Shown here: in pieces, positions 44,404 to 57,750 of the stretch | Layout: each line of letters starts with the position of its first letter | How positions within the stretch are numbered: position 1 is the stretch's first letter | Assembly (NCBI GenBank): GCA_029961685.1 | Contig: JARWKL010000001.1 | Coordinates: forward strand, 57,213,314 to 57,277,313 | From: Aristolochia californica | Taxonomy: Eukaryota; Streptophyta; Magnoliopsida; Piperales; Aristolochiaceae | Direction: 5' to 3' | Length of the DNA stretch: 64,000 bases | Program-made: the position numbers and the translations under genes | The notes under the pieces: generated by a model | The model's database searches: none | The model's input: the letters and a program-made list of their open reading frames with translations, nothing else | Told to the model about the DNA's origin: nothing

Positions 44404-44916
44404 ACCCAATGATATGCTGTGATCTTCAATCCTTTCAAATTTCCTCCCACCTACTTGACCAATCAGTTCATTTCCATTGGATGAAATTTAACATTTTCTT
44501 ATGGTGAAGGAACAAAAATTCCAGACTAGGTTCAACTTATCAACATAAGTACACGAAGGATCCTACTCATCAAAATAACAACTACATGATCATAAATAAC
44601 AATCCATTCCTGCAAATGAAATGCAAGAACAATGGCAATAGTAACAGGTAGTAAATTTGCAATAAAGAAGTTTTAAGTGCCAGTTCAGAGTCTTCTTCAA
44701 TTTTGGGTAGTGAATACTTTTAAAGTGAAGTTTGCTGCCAATAACCATATAAAAATGCTGACCCATACATGGGAACTTATGTTACAATAGTTTACAGAAC
44801 ATCATTGCAGGCAATATGTAGTACCACACCTCCAAAGAAGAATGGGTAAAATGTTATACATAGTTGAGAACAGGTGAATACCTCAACATGCCCACAATGC
44901 AAGACGCATCCCTTCC
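44404..44916. other. Region between the Rab and TOP3B 3' ends
   Basis: AT-rich unique DNA, probably holding the TOP3B 3' UTR, which runs leftward. No gene or repeat is recognised. Confidence 0.5.
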
Positions 44917-47900
44917 TCAGAAATCTCTAAAACTCATTCTAGGGTCGACCTGTTTCCCCTTACCCCGATGACCCCTTCCCCTACTCCCACTTCTTCCTCT
45001 TCCTCTTCTGGGGCCTCTCCCACCTGAACGCTTATAGAATGACTTTCCATACTTCATCTCAATCAGAGAATGGAGCAATTCATCACAAAGGATACATCCG
45101 GAGTACAAAGTTGCTCCATCAGTTAAAGGTGTTGTGTTCTTGTTAAAATCCACTTCAATGATTGTTGAATCACAATCACTGCATCTCTCCCTTGTAGTAG
45201 ATATACGGTGGGCACCCTGGGGAAGGAACACAAGGCAGTTGCACATGTTGCAATAGAGCCTCCACTTGGGAGCACTTACTGGGTCAAGGACAAGTGTCCC
45301 ACTGCACTCCGGACAAGCACATACTCCTTGGGATATCAGAGAATGGCGACAAGTTGGGTGTGGGCAAAGGAAGCAAGGCATACCAGCACCTTTACCCAAC
45401 TTGTCTGAGCTACCCAGCTTCAGAGCACCAAAAAGTTTATCAATGCCTTCGAAGGGAGGGCTATTGTAGCAGTAAGGGCAGAGAGGAACCGACTTACCAT
45501 CAGGACCGGCCATGGAGAAAAGTAACAACTCAAAATTGTCCAGAGGACAGACAAGTTCCTTGTAGAGCTGGACAAAACAACACAGTCAATTAAACAGCAG
45601 TGCAACTTATTTGTCAAAATGAAAAGAATTGACAAATACAATTAGCAGAAAGGATCAGTTTTGCTTAGGAATTTTCATTTTTAAAAATGCTGGACTAAAA
45701 TATAAAGTAGACTTAACATTCTAAGCCTTCTGTGTTACGTTGGAAGATATCTACAAATGACCAGGACTTCCAGCTATGCACTGATGGGGCATTGCCAACT
45801 AAAAATTTAAAGGCAAAAACAAATAAAAAACCATTTTCAATCCATTCTTTTGTTCAAAAGAGAATAACTGAGTGCCAGCGTTGGCTTAGTTTGGTAGCCA
45901 TAATGTTGTGTAACCATCAAAACTAGTAATCTATATAGGGATGTGGCAGCTGTAAGCAAGCAACATCAAATTAGAGATAAAATAGATACAATGGGGCTGA
46001 AACTCTATCAACATCATATGTTACCTAAAGCACAAAAGATTACCACAATAGTTGAATAGGAGCAGCCATTTGAAAAAATTTCAAAAGCCCAAAGATGCCT
46101 ACAGTTCTCAGTCACTTGATATTGTTACACCAAAGCAAATTTTAAAATAAAAACAAAGAAATACAATTAAATAAGGTTGTCACAGCCACAAACAAAAAAA
46201 AAATGAAATGGTACAAATTTTTTGAAGTTGGGATTGTAAGTTCTGAGCCTTCCCAAAGGATATCAGATCTGCCAACAGACTTTTTTATTTTTTTGAATGG
46301 TAGATTTTTTTTGGAACACATCAAATAATAGAATTTTATTGACAAGAAAAAAAAAGAGACGAGAGCTATCTATGGAAAATTTTAGAATAAGATAATTTCA
46401 ATGTTTTTCTTATCTTAATCAAAAACTTTATCCCTGGAAAACCATATAAAATAAAAGGCCTAGTAACAAAATCACTGGCCTACCTTGAGCTACACACAGA
46501 AGAAATGGAATTAGATAAATAAATTAATAAATAAGTAATAAAGAGAAACCAAAGAATGAAAAAATGAGGATTATATCTTACTTTGACTGCCCCGTTTTGG
46601 GGAAGATAATAGACCTCCTCACAACTACTGCAATACAAACGAGATGGTTTGGCTGATATATACTTCATGTAGCGAACACATTTACCACATTTGCTTAGTA
46701 ACCGGCCAGAGTCAGCCAATAGAGAAAACTGTGCTTCAAACAGTGCATCCATATTCTCAATCTGTAAGATTAGAAAGAATCATGTGAAGAGAAATATAGC
46801 CGCAGTTCTCACATTAATGCAGTCAGTATGTACATGCATAAAACAAGTGCGCACACACATACACAGGTAAGATGACACATTTTTTTACATTTTACACCAA
46901 TAAAACAAGAGTGTAATTAAAGGAGTTACACAAGAGACGCACCTTCTTGACAAAATAAGAGAACTTCTGCTTAAATTGTTGCAAAACATGCTGCACAACA
47001 TGAAAATGATGCACTTGTCCCTTAGAAATCAAGGTGATCTGTTGTTCAATGAAGCGTCGGATGTCTGGAAGAGAGAGGTCCGGGTCAATAGATTGATACC
47101 CTCTATATAAAGTAGTTCCTAAGTTTGTAGGGATTAACTTCCTCCCAGCTTGAACCTTCATTACAAAAAGTCGCTATTTAGTCTCAAAATGTCCTTTGTG
47201 AAGGCACATAATTCATATCTTTATTGAATTTTGTAAATTTGTGCAATAAAGAAATTAAGAGAAGAGAGAGAAGAAAACTGCGTGGAAAGCAGCAGCCATC
47301 AGGGATCCACTAGATCCCTAATTTCTCTTTATTATATCACTTAAGTGAAAATACAACTGAAAAGATAGAAATGCCCTGAGTACAAATATCAGCTGTATAC
47401 AGCCATATAAAGTCAAAAAAGAAATACAAACATAGCCAGATTGATGTAACGCTAACTTATTATCTTCCTAACCAACAGATCATGAATATAAAAATTTAAT
47501 GACCAAAATGCCCCTGACTCCATATTTCATTATAAATTTATGGACCTGCACAAAGTTACGCTCGCATATGTTGTTGATGTGCACAGGAATTGATGCATCT
47601 GTTCCAATACCATTCTTTTCCATAAGAGAAATCAGCTCACTCTCACTAAGGTAGTCTGGAGGTGTTGTGCTCCCCTGAAATCCGACAAAGTTCAATCATT
47701 TTTTTATGTTTTTAGAAAGATAGACAAGTCCAATCATGACCAATGCACTACATATATTGCAAATATAAATATTTGCTGGACAGTATCATTTCAAGATGAA
47801 ACTTAAACAATTTTAAAAAATTAAACAAAAGATATCCACACCATGGTCCACCAACTGACAGATGGAAGGCATCTCTCCAAGGTTGATCAAAGAATCTCAC

Positions 47901-50900
47901 TCACACAGTAAATCAACATATAGATAGGCACTTAACAACAACCATCTAAAGATAAGCTTGAAATAATTCAAATATTTACATTAGGAAACTGTTTCTTGGA
48001 TTATGACCTATATGCATCAATCCTAACAGAAATCTCAGCTTGTCAGGTTTCCAACTTCTTTGGCTTATGATAGTTTTTAACTTTCTTAGATAATCACAGT
48101 CAAGTGTAACTCCAGGATGTATTTGTCAAACTTTTTAATATAATGAGAAATCAATTTGGTGCTTCAACTTGCATTTTGGTTTCAATAATGGCCTTGAGTT
48201 CATGAATCATCAATTTTCTGCATATTGTCATGGAATTATTCATAAATGTTCATATGTTTACACCCCCAAACAAAGGGGGTGGCAGAAAAGAAAAATAAGC
48301 ATATCTTAGAGATTGCATGTACTCTCTTATTGCAAAGAATGTTCCCAAATCACTTTGGGATGCTGCTATTTTGACTTCCTGCTACTTGATTAACCAAATG
48401 CCGTCTTCAATTTTGGGTTGCAGTGCACCAATGCAAGTACATCAGCCTACTTGTCCATTGTTTGAAGTAACTTATCATGTGTTTGGTTCACACAATGAAT
48501 GAACTTATGCTGGTGAAGTGAACTTTAAAAGAGTTCAGATTTGCCTTTGATGACCCAATGGTATTAAAGTGTGATAATCAAGCAGCAATCCTTATGGCTA
48601 GTAACCCTTTTTTCACAAGATGACTGAGCATATAGAAGTTGATCTTTATTTTGTACGTGATGTTGTGATAAGTGGAAAAGTTGTTACCCCCATGTCAAGA
48701 CCACAAATCAGATTGGATACGTGATCACAAAGGCCCGTTGAAAAAAAGTGTTTGGAAAAAAAGTGTTTGGCAATTTTTGTAACCAGTAGGGGTAACTTGA
48801 TATATATGTTGCAGTTTGAGAGGGAGTATTGAGTTCAAGGGTATTTTGATTATCACACAAGTGAGTATTTGAGTCGTTAAGAGTGATTTTTCCTTTTTTA
48901 ATGAGCTGTTGTACGTGTTAAATCATGAAGAGGATATTGGTCATTCTGTAACTTCTCACTTAAATGATAGTAATAAAAGAGTTTAGGATTCGTGGTTAGA
49001 TCCCTAACGAGGCTGCTGCACATCACTGCTTTCTCTCCCTTATCACATTCTTCTCATTTCTTCCTCTCTTTCTTCTCTTTCTTGTATGAATTTTAGACCT
49101 ACCAAATATATGAAGGTTAAGCTCTCAATTTCAAAAAGGAGCTTTCATATTAAAAAAGCCTAATGCAGTGTAATCCCTAGTTTAAATAACAAGGAACAAT
49201 ATTAAGGTAACTAAAATTTTCACAACAAAATTAAGTTAGAATGGTCAAGGAAATTGACTTATAGAGTTTTCAAGTGAGCAAATCTCTCAGAATGAGAAAG
49301 TCTCATTAGGAATGACATCCTTTGCACATAACCATGAACTAACAACACGAAACAATTTTAGAAATAGAGCTCCAAGTACAATATAAGGCAAAGACCAGTA
49401 CCTCATACAGGTCGATTTTCGATATTTTTATTTTTTCCCTTTTGGTAAATTGAGGAAGACTTTTTTCATTCACTGCCATCCATGGCATGATAGAAGTAAA
49501 TCCCTTAGCTAAAACCAGCACGCCGGTGCAGTAAAAAGATTCTCTTCCAGAAGAGAATTCCACCTTGGTCCTGGAATTGCAATAGTAACAACCTGTAGCA
49601 TTAGACTTTGTGAAAAGAACATGAAGAAGACAACTCATGTAAGAAAAACTCAAATGCAATGCATTCCTATCCATATGCAATCTAGTTTTCTAAAATTCTC
49701 TACCATGCATTACATTGTTTTCTTGCTTCCTATTTTAATGGAAACATCACATTACTGTTTTCTTTCATTTTTAATGGCAAAATCACACACTCTAAAAAAA
49801 ACCACACCTTTGTGTTTTAGACATACTCAAAAAGAGAAAGAGAATGGGCCATCCACAGCTTATTTGAACACAACTGTTGATTGTTCTATTTTCTTTCTAA
49901 CATCACTGCTGATTGTTAATATAAGGGTTACATTAAATATACATCAGCTGTCTGTGAAAATGTTTTGCAACTCAAAACATCTGCAATAAACATTTATAGG
50001 TAGAAAAACCATGTCAATACAAAAATTGTCTCATTCATGTAGTAAATCATGACCTACAAAATTTTAGTGGAAAAAAAAGTGTCACTTTTTTGGGCAAGCA
50101 AATTAACATATTTACATCATCTGCCAAGCTCTGTAATTAGAGGAAATTGGAGGAAGTCCATGACTAGATCCTGGGGATGGCTGGTTGAAACTTGATTTTG
50201 ATGGTTTAGTTTAAAGGGTCTCTGTCCCCAATCTGCCGGTTGGTGAGGGCAGTTCCATGGCCAAGATAAGCTGAGCAGGTGGAAATTTCTCTACTTCTTG
50301 ACACCTCCTAATATATTATGGAGGTAGTAAATATCGGTGTTCAGATTTCGGTTCCAAGATTCATATTGATGCCTCTACAGGTCTCCCAGCACTTCTCCCA
50401 TTTTTTAAGGCATTCCATCTCTTTAATAAAAGGATTCATACTGCTCACTTACCAAACTCATTCATGATCAACCTTCAATAATTTCAGTAAGGTCTCAACC
50501 GAAGATATTACATCTACCCTTCAGCAAAACAAGACCAAAACATTTCCAGAACAAATCAGAGAAGAATGGAATCAGTCATATTTAATAACCTCATGTACTT
50601 GCAGTCGGGGCTAATAGTCCCAAGAAAATGTTGAGTAATATACTGGTACAGCCTCCAAGCATCACTGCCTAACATTTCCTCAGTCGCTGCTCTCATTGGA
50701 GTAATAGGGGGATGATCTCCCACATCAACTCCAGCTCGAGGCTTTCGAAAACCATTTTTTAGTAAACTTTGCACCTCATGACCCCAAACAGGACTAGTAA
50801 GCTGAGCTTCTAGAGTGCCTCTGAAATCAAATGAAGCAGGGTATGCTGTGCTTTCTGTACGTGGATAACTGGAATGTGAAACCAACAGTGTATATAATCA

Positions 50901-53900
50901 GATAATTACTGAACCAAAAAAAATAGGAGCTAACAAATTTAAAAGTAAAAGTGACCTGATAAAACCCTGAGTATACAAACGCTCTGCTAGTTGCATGGCT
51001 ACATGTGGTCCAAAACCTAATGCACTTGATGCAACCTGGACAATGAAGTATATTTAATTAAGTTAATGCACTAGAGTTATAGGTAATGTATTTCCTCAGC
51101 AACCAATACAGTTGACTTTCCTTTTCATGAGCTATATAAGCCATCTAGTTATGATGTTGTGGTATATTTTTCTACTATCATATTTATTTTCTTTAGGTGG
51201 CATGTCATGCAACTAACAATAAGCAAAATAGTAACATTAAAGTTTGTCATGTTGCCACTTTCGTCGCCTCATATAACTTCTGTTGACAACTAGGCGATTG
51301 AAAAACATAGCTTTTTTATCTTTCTAGAAATGGAATACAATCCTATATGGCTTTCCATTCTCTGCATACATTTGAGTTACACCAAAATGAATTTGTTCAC
51401 AGAAAAAAAAAAAACTTGGTCTCCAAGAGTTGAGCTGGGTTAAATAGAGCATGCCTCCCAATAAATACCAGATGAATCGCTGTAAGCAAGCAACAAACCA
51501 GTATCCTCTTACAGTCTTACTCATTCAAAGACGAGTTACATCTGTTACCTACCCTCCCTCTAACGAATTTCAGAACTGCCCATCTAGAAATCTTATATTT
51601 TTTTGAATATTTCCACATTGACACATGAATACCATTTACAACAACAGAAGGATCTAAAACGTGTAAAGATTCAGCTTTGCCTTGTCGGACCCCCAAATAG
51701 CAATCAAACAGAGAAGAGGGAAAAAAGGTCAAAAATCCTACAACAGTAGTTGGAGCTGTAGAGGGATAAATGTGGTGTAGGGTTACACCTTATTTATGAA
51801 TCTACATTCTCTCCTATTTCAGAAGCAAATACACCAATCTTGATCTATCCATGGAGACTCTATGCTGAAAAGAAATGGATATCCTTGAAGCAATAGAACA
51901 TTTATGCCCAAGAAAATTAAAAATAAGGGACACAATTTTTTTGTGCAATTATTTATTTTTGTGAAGACAACATCCTTAACATTTTTTACATGGACTCCCT
52001 CGAGAAAATTCTTGTCTCTCAAAATGTTGATTTATCTCTCCCTCCACAATTAAGTTTGAATCTGGTAACTTAAAACCAAGATCAATAAGAACAAACTTAA
52101 TCCACATAAACTCATTAACTGTGTGAGTCATTTCTCGATACTCTGCCTATGCACTAAATCTAGTCACAATTGTTTGTTTCTTACTTTTCTAGCTTACCAA
52201 GTTGCTTCCAAAAAAACAACAGTAGCCTGACGTAGAACGTCTATCTATCTTACACCCAGCATAATCGGCATCATAATACCCAAAGTACTTCAACTTTCCC
52301 ATTCTGAGTATACAAAAGACCTTTTCCAGGTGCACCCTTCAAATACTTTAAAATACTCTAAGCAGCTTCTAAAAGGACTTTCTGAGGATTTTCCATGAAC
52401 TAGCTCACAACTCTTATGGCAAATGAGATATCCGGCCTAGTAACTGTAGCATAGATCAGTTTACCTACTAACCATCGGTATTGATTTTATCTTTGAGTGT
52501 AGAACCCTGAGTATCATGCAGATTATGATAACTTCTATGGCGGTATCTAAAGGTTTAACACCTAATAAACCATACTCTTGTAACATATCCAATATATTTT
52601 TTTTTCTGAGAAAGAATAATATCTCACTTGCTATGAGCAACTCCAATGCCAAGGAAGTACTTGAGAGAGCCCAAATCCTTTGTTTGGAAATGTGTGGCCA
52701 GATATTGTTTCACTTCTGTAATACCATCAAAATCATCCCCAGATAACACAATGCCATCCACATATACAACCAAAACAACCACACCAGTCTTCCTTTTAAG
52801 TAGGAACATGGAATGATCACAATGGCTCCTATAGAACCCAAACTGTAGTACCACAACATTAAACTTTCAAACCAGGCCCGTGGACTATGTTTTAAGTCCA
52901 TAAATAACCTTTTGCAGCTTACACACCTTGCATGTCTCCCCTTAAGCATCATAGCTAGGAAGTTGCTCCATATACATTTCCTCATGTAGATCCTATATAG
53001 AAAAGCATTTTTCACATCAAGCTAAAAGAGAGGACAACCCTTATTAACAGCCACAAAGATTAAGATACGTACTGAAGTAAGTCGGGTCACATGAGAGAAT
53101 GTCTCAAAGACATCAACACCAAAAGTCGTGTATACCCCTTCGCCACCGATTATTTTTATTACCAGCAACCTTGTATTCCATGAGAGAACTAAACATACAA
53201 AGGTTGATTGCCACTTCATTAGAGATGCATTTATGTAGGGGAAGGTGATAACTCCTTATGTAAATTCTTCAAACCAGTTGGGAGATATATTTACCAAGCC
53301 TGTGGGAAGACGTGAACATGTATCCATTAGTAACAAGTTGGGAGTGTTTAATATCTACTCCAACCTGAGGGGGAGTGTTAAAATACCAGTTCAAGGGTAT
53401 TTTGGTAGTTTTTTATATTATATTTTTCTCTCATAGTATGGCTCTTAGATAGACAATGTCTTATTTTATCTATGGTTCAATTTTCATTCAATTTAGACAT
53501 GTATTTTAGAAGATATGTAATTTTGAGTATTGAGGGGCGTTTTTGTCTTTTTATAAAATATCACTTAAACCCTTATTAAAAAGAGGGAGGACGTATTTTT
53601 TTGGCACTTTCTACAAGGAAACAACGCAGCAAGGCAGCTCTTCTTCTAGGTCTCCTTCACTCCTTTTTTCTTTCTTACAAATGTCTTCAACATTGGCAGT
53701 AAAATGATGGAATATACCAATCTCCTATGATACCCCTCTTATCTCAATGAAATAATTTGTCACTGATCTACCTCCACGCTTCATATTAAAATATTTCACA
53801 TATAACTTATAGATCCTTGATAAATTACTTTCTTGGGATAAAATAGAAGCCAAGGGAGTCTACATTACCTTAGCAATACCGCAACTCAAAATCTGGTTAC

Positions 53901-56900
53901 TAAATCTGAACTCTATACTGTTGACTAACCAAGTCATTACTAAATTATTTTCTGCTACCCAATTTTCAGTAATAGGCACAAGTGGATCATTTGTAATATA
54001 TTTGGCCATTCTTCAAGCCCTCAAATACATCAAAACTGATCTAGGCATGTTCGCATAATTCGATTCATTCAACCGGATTGTAGTTATTTGAATAAGCTGA
54101 GAGAATTTCACATCTGAGCTCTCAGTAGTCCTCTGGACGATAGCAACTTGTGTGTTGGATTCAGCTATTAAATATCACAAACCACCACAATTCAGTACAC
54201 TAGAGCGTCAATCAACCAAAAAGAAACACTTTACCCAAATTTCTATGCTTATGCAATTGAGTGAGCTCCACAACGAAGTCAATTAGGGCAATTCAACACC
54301 CAATTCATTCAATTTCTAAGCAATAGTGATCAGCTTCAGCAATTAAGACCATAAATCAACGAAAGAATGACCTAATTGCAAGAAATCAAAATGATACAGA
54401 CCATATGAATGATGATGCAAGCATTAGAGTTAATGATGCAGGCAAATTTGAAAATTTCCTTCAAATTGGGATCATCAAACACTTCTAAATCCCAATAATC
54501 AATCAAATAGAAGCAGTAGTCATTAACTAAGAGGCTAAGATAGGTAGAAAAAGGGAAAAATTGAATTTTTTACCCTTCCAATCCAGAAATCTGGGAAAAT
54601 CCTTCAAGGAGATTGCTGAAAATGGAGAGAAGGTCCACAAATTTGAAAGAAATCAGCCCAAGATATGGGTTACTATTGTGATACCATGAACAATATGAGA
54701 TTTGGGGAGAAAATAGAAGAGAAAAAAAAGAAAAGGAGACTAGGGAGAAGAGCGGCCTTGTTGCCTTGGAGAACGTAACAGAAAACATGTCCTCCCTCTT
54801 TTTAATCAGGGTTTAAGTGATATTTCACACAAGGATAAAAATACCCTTCAATACTCAAAATTACATATCTCCTAAAATACATGCCTAAATTGAACGAAAA
54901 TTGAACCGTGGATAATAAGACATTGTCTATCTAGCAACCATACTATAAGAAAAATGTAATGTAGAAAATTACCCAAATACACCTGAACTGGTATTTTAAC
55001 AAGGTTATCATCTAGGAATTGGCTCTGTAAAATAGCATCCCCATCGTTATAAGACAGCAAAAAACTATCAACAGCTGTCTCAAATCAGCAAATGAATCAC
55101 ACAATTTAGGAAGATGTTTGATGCTTCCAATCTGTTCCTGAGATATCCTTCAATGATATGAAAACAAGTATAGCTTTCTTTTAACTTTAAGGAAGTTGGA
55201 AGGCAGGCCAAGGGAAAGGGTTGATGAATTTCCAATATGATGTCAAAGCTTCCGCTTCTGTAGAGCATTTAATGCGCAATAACTTGCTGTTGTTAGTCTT
55301 GAATTGACCTACTGGAACAGATTTTCACTAGAGGTACCTGATTAAAATCTCCTCATTAAAAGTTATTATGTAAGCATTTTGTGTGATTTACAGAAACAGC
55401 ACGATAGAATAAGAAGAAGATTTGGCCACTGACATCATCCAAGAGAGATTCCTAAACATCACTATCCATTAGAATAAACCATATGTAATTCAAATCTTAC
55501 CTTGCAAGGAAAAGGTACACATATCACAAACACAGATAACTTACCTTCAACAAACTTACGGTGTTGAGACCAGAAGGACACCCTTTGACTTCCTCTTTTT
55601 CAGATATACTAGTCACTTCTAGAACACCATCAGCAAGTACCAACTTTTGAAACATAACAGCCACCTGGTAAATAATGAAAAACACAAAAAGAATACTTAG
55701 AGAAACAAATTAAATTGGTTAAAACTGTTAAACTAGGGTCCAGTTCTATCCCAAAATGAATTACCAAAGTTGGGATGCCTTTTGCTAACTAATAACCACA
55801 AGTTTTTTTCTGACTTTAACCTATGTGGGACGATTAGACTCTCTGCCCATGGCAAGGCCTAAACAAATGGATAATAGGTCTAAAACATGGACAAGACAAC
55901 AGGGTACAAATTGCAGAGGCATGAAATAGGCCCAATAGAACAAATTCTCAGCTATAATACCATGTTAAAGTTAGGTCTCTGTCCATCTCAAAATGATAAG
56001 CGGATATTAAACAGGGCCAAAAAGGCTTCTTTTCCCAACAAATACTTACAAAAAATTTCATAACAATAACCTATATGAGGTATTTATTCCCACCAATAAA
56101 AACTTAAAACCAACTATTATGGGCATTTTGTTTTCATCAATTTTGGAAAGTTGGGTCCAATGCCTATCCCAAAATGACTAACCATCTTAGGAAACCTCTT
56201 TCCCAACTAATAAACTCAACATATTTATTCTCGCTAATCCATGTGGGACTATTCCTTAACACTCTCCCTCATGTGTAGGCCCTCTGGACTCTTACATGTA
56301 GATAATTTGGGTGGAGGCCCACATACGAATACTTGCTCTAATACCATGTAAGGTAAACTTAACATATTTGTTCTCATTAATCCATGTGGGACTATTCCTT
56401 AACAAATTTAATTCCACATCATTCAAAAAAGTTAAAAAAAAAAAAAAACACAAAGGAAAAGAGGAAGTCGTGTGGAATAGAGAATCTCACATCAAAATCA
56501 AACACTTTGTCCCGGTTCCACTCTAATCGAAGCTCATAACCACTTTTTATTATGTAAGGGTGTAGAGCCCAAAACTTTTCAGGTCTAAATGTAGTAATTT
56601 GCAAGTATCTTTGTACACAAAATCCAAGCGTAGGGGTTTGGCAGGGTCCATAGCTGAGAAAATGAACACAATAAACAAAATGAAAAAGATAACCATATAA
56701 AAATATTTGTGATTGACATTTTCCAAATATATATATATATATATTGAAGGACAGCATCAATGGTACAACAAAGAAGCAGATCTAGCTCAAATCTTACAGC
56801 AATGGCAGAGAAAGCAGCTGATACTAAATGACAAGGATCCTTCAAAGCTAATAGATAGAAATTACCGGGAGCTCTCCATGTACTAAAAATCTTGTTTTCT

Positions 56901-57717
56901 GACATGATGTTAGATGATCTTCATTGATAAGAGCGCAAAAGATGGGAATCACTTGATCTCAATTTCTAGTATTGAATGAAGATCATGTCTGTTGGTTTCT
57001 ATAACTAAAGCTTAAGAATGATGCATGTAAAATTTAAATGGATCCTTCCTATATCTTTTCTTATCAGTAGCAATTCAAGTTGTCAAAACATATGACATTC
57101 AAAGTAATGTGCACATATCCAGAAACTCATGGTTAAGATGCATAAGGTGCCAAGACCTTAGTTCTCTCTTTCTTTCTTTTCAAAAGTAAGTCCTTAGTTC
57201 TTTTTAAAAGCATTTGAAGGAAAAACAGAAAAAAGAATCCATAATCTGGTTTTCCAATCCCAAATACACAAACTTCATGCTCAAGTCTTCTAAAAATAAG
57301 AGAATCATTTCTGAATATAAAAATCCAAGCTCAATTCGCTGGCAATGCTAAAACACATTGATAAAGTTGCAATACAAAAATTGAGAACACCAAAAGAAAA
57401 ACAGAAATTTGATTCCATCTGTTCAAATGGGACCAAAAAGTGGATAGTAATAGGTCATTGACATATCTATAACATGTGATCCTGAAACATGTATAATAAT
57501 GAATGGAGTTAAAACTTGGCTGCACTAACATATTTCTATTGACTACAATCCAATTCATATTCACTATCCTCAGAAAATTAGAGACCATATGGCTCCTCAA
57601 CTAAATCAATCAACAATGGAGAACAGAACATACTATTTGTTTCAAAACCTGAAACAAGTACTTGATAAGATACTTTTCAAAGTAATACAAGTCCTATAGT
57701 AAGATAAGCACAAGTGG

Positions 57718-57750
<33 letters not shown>

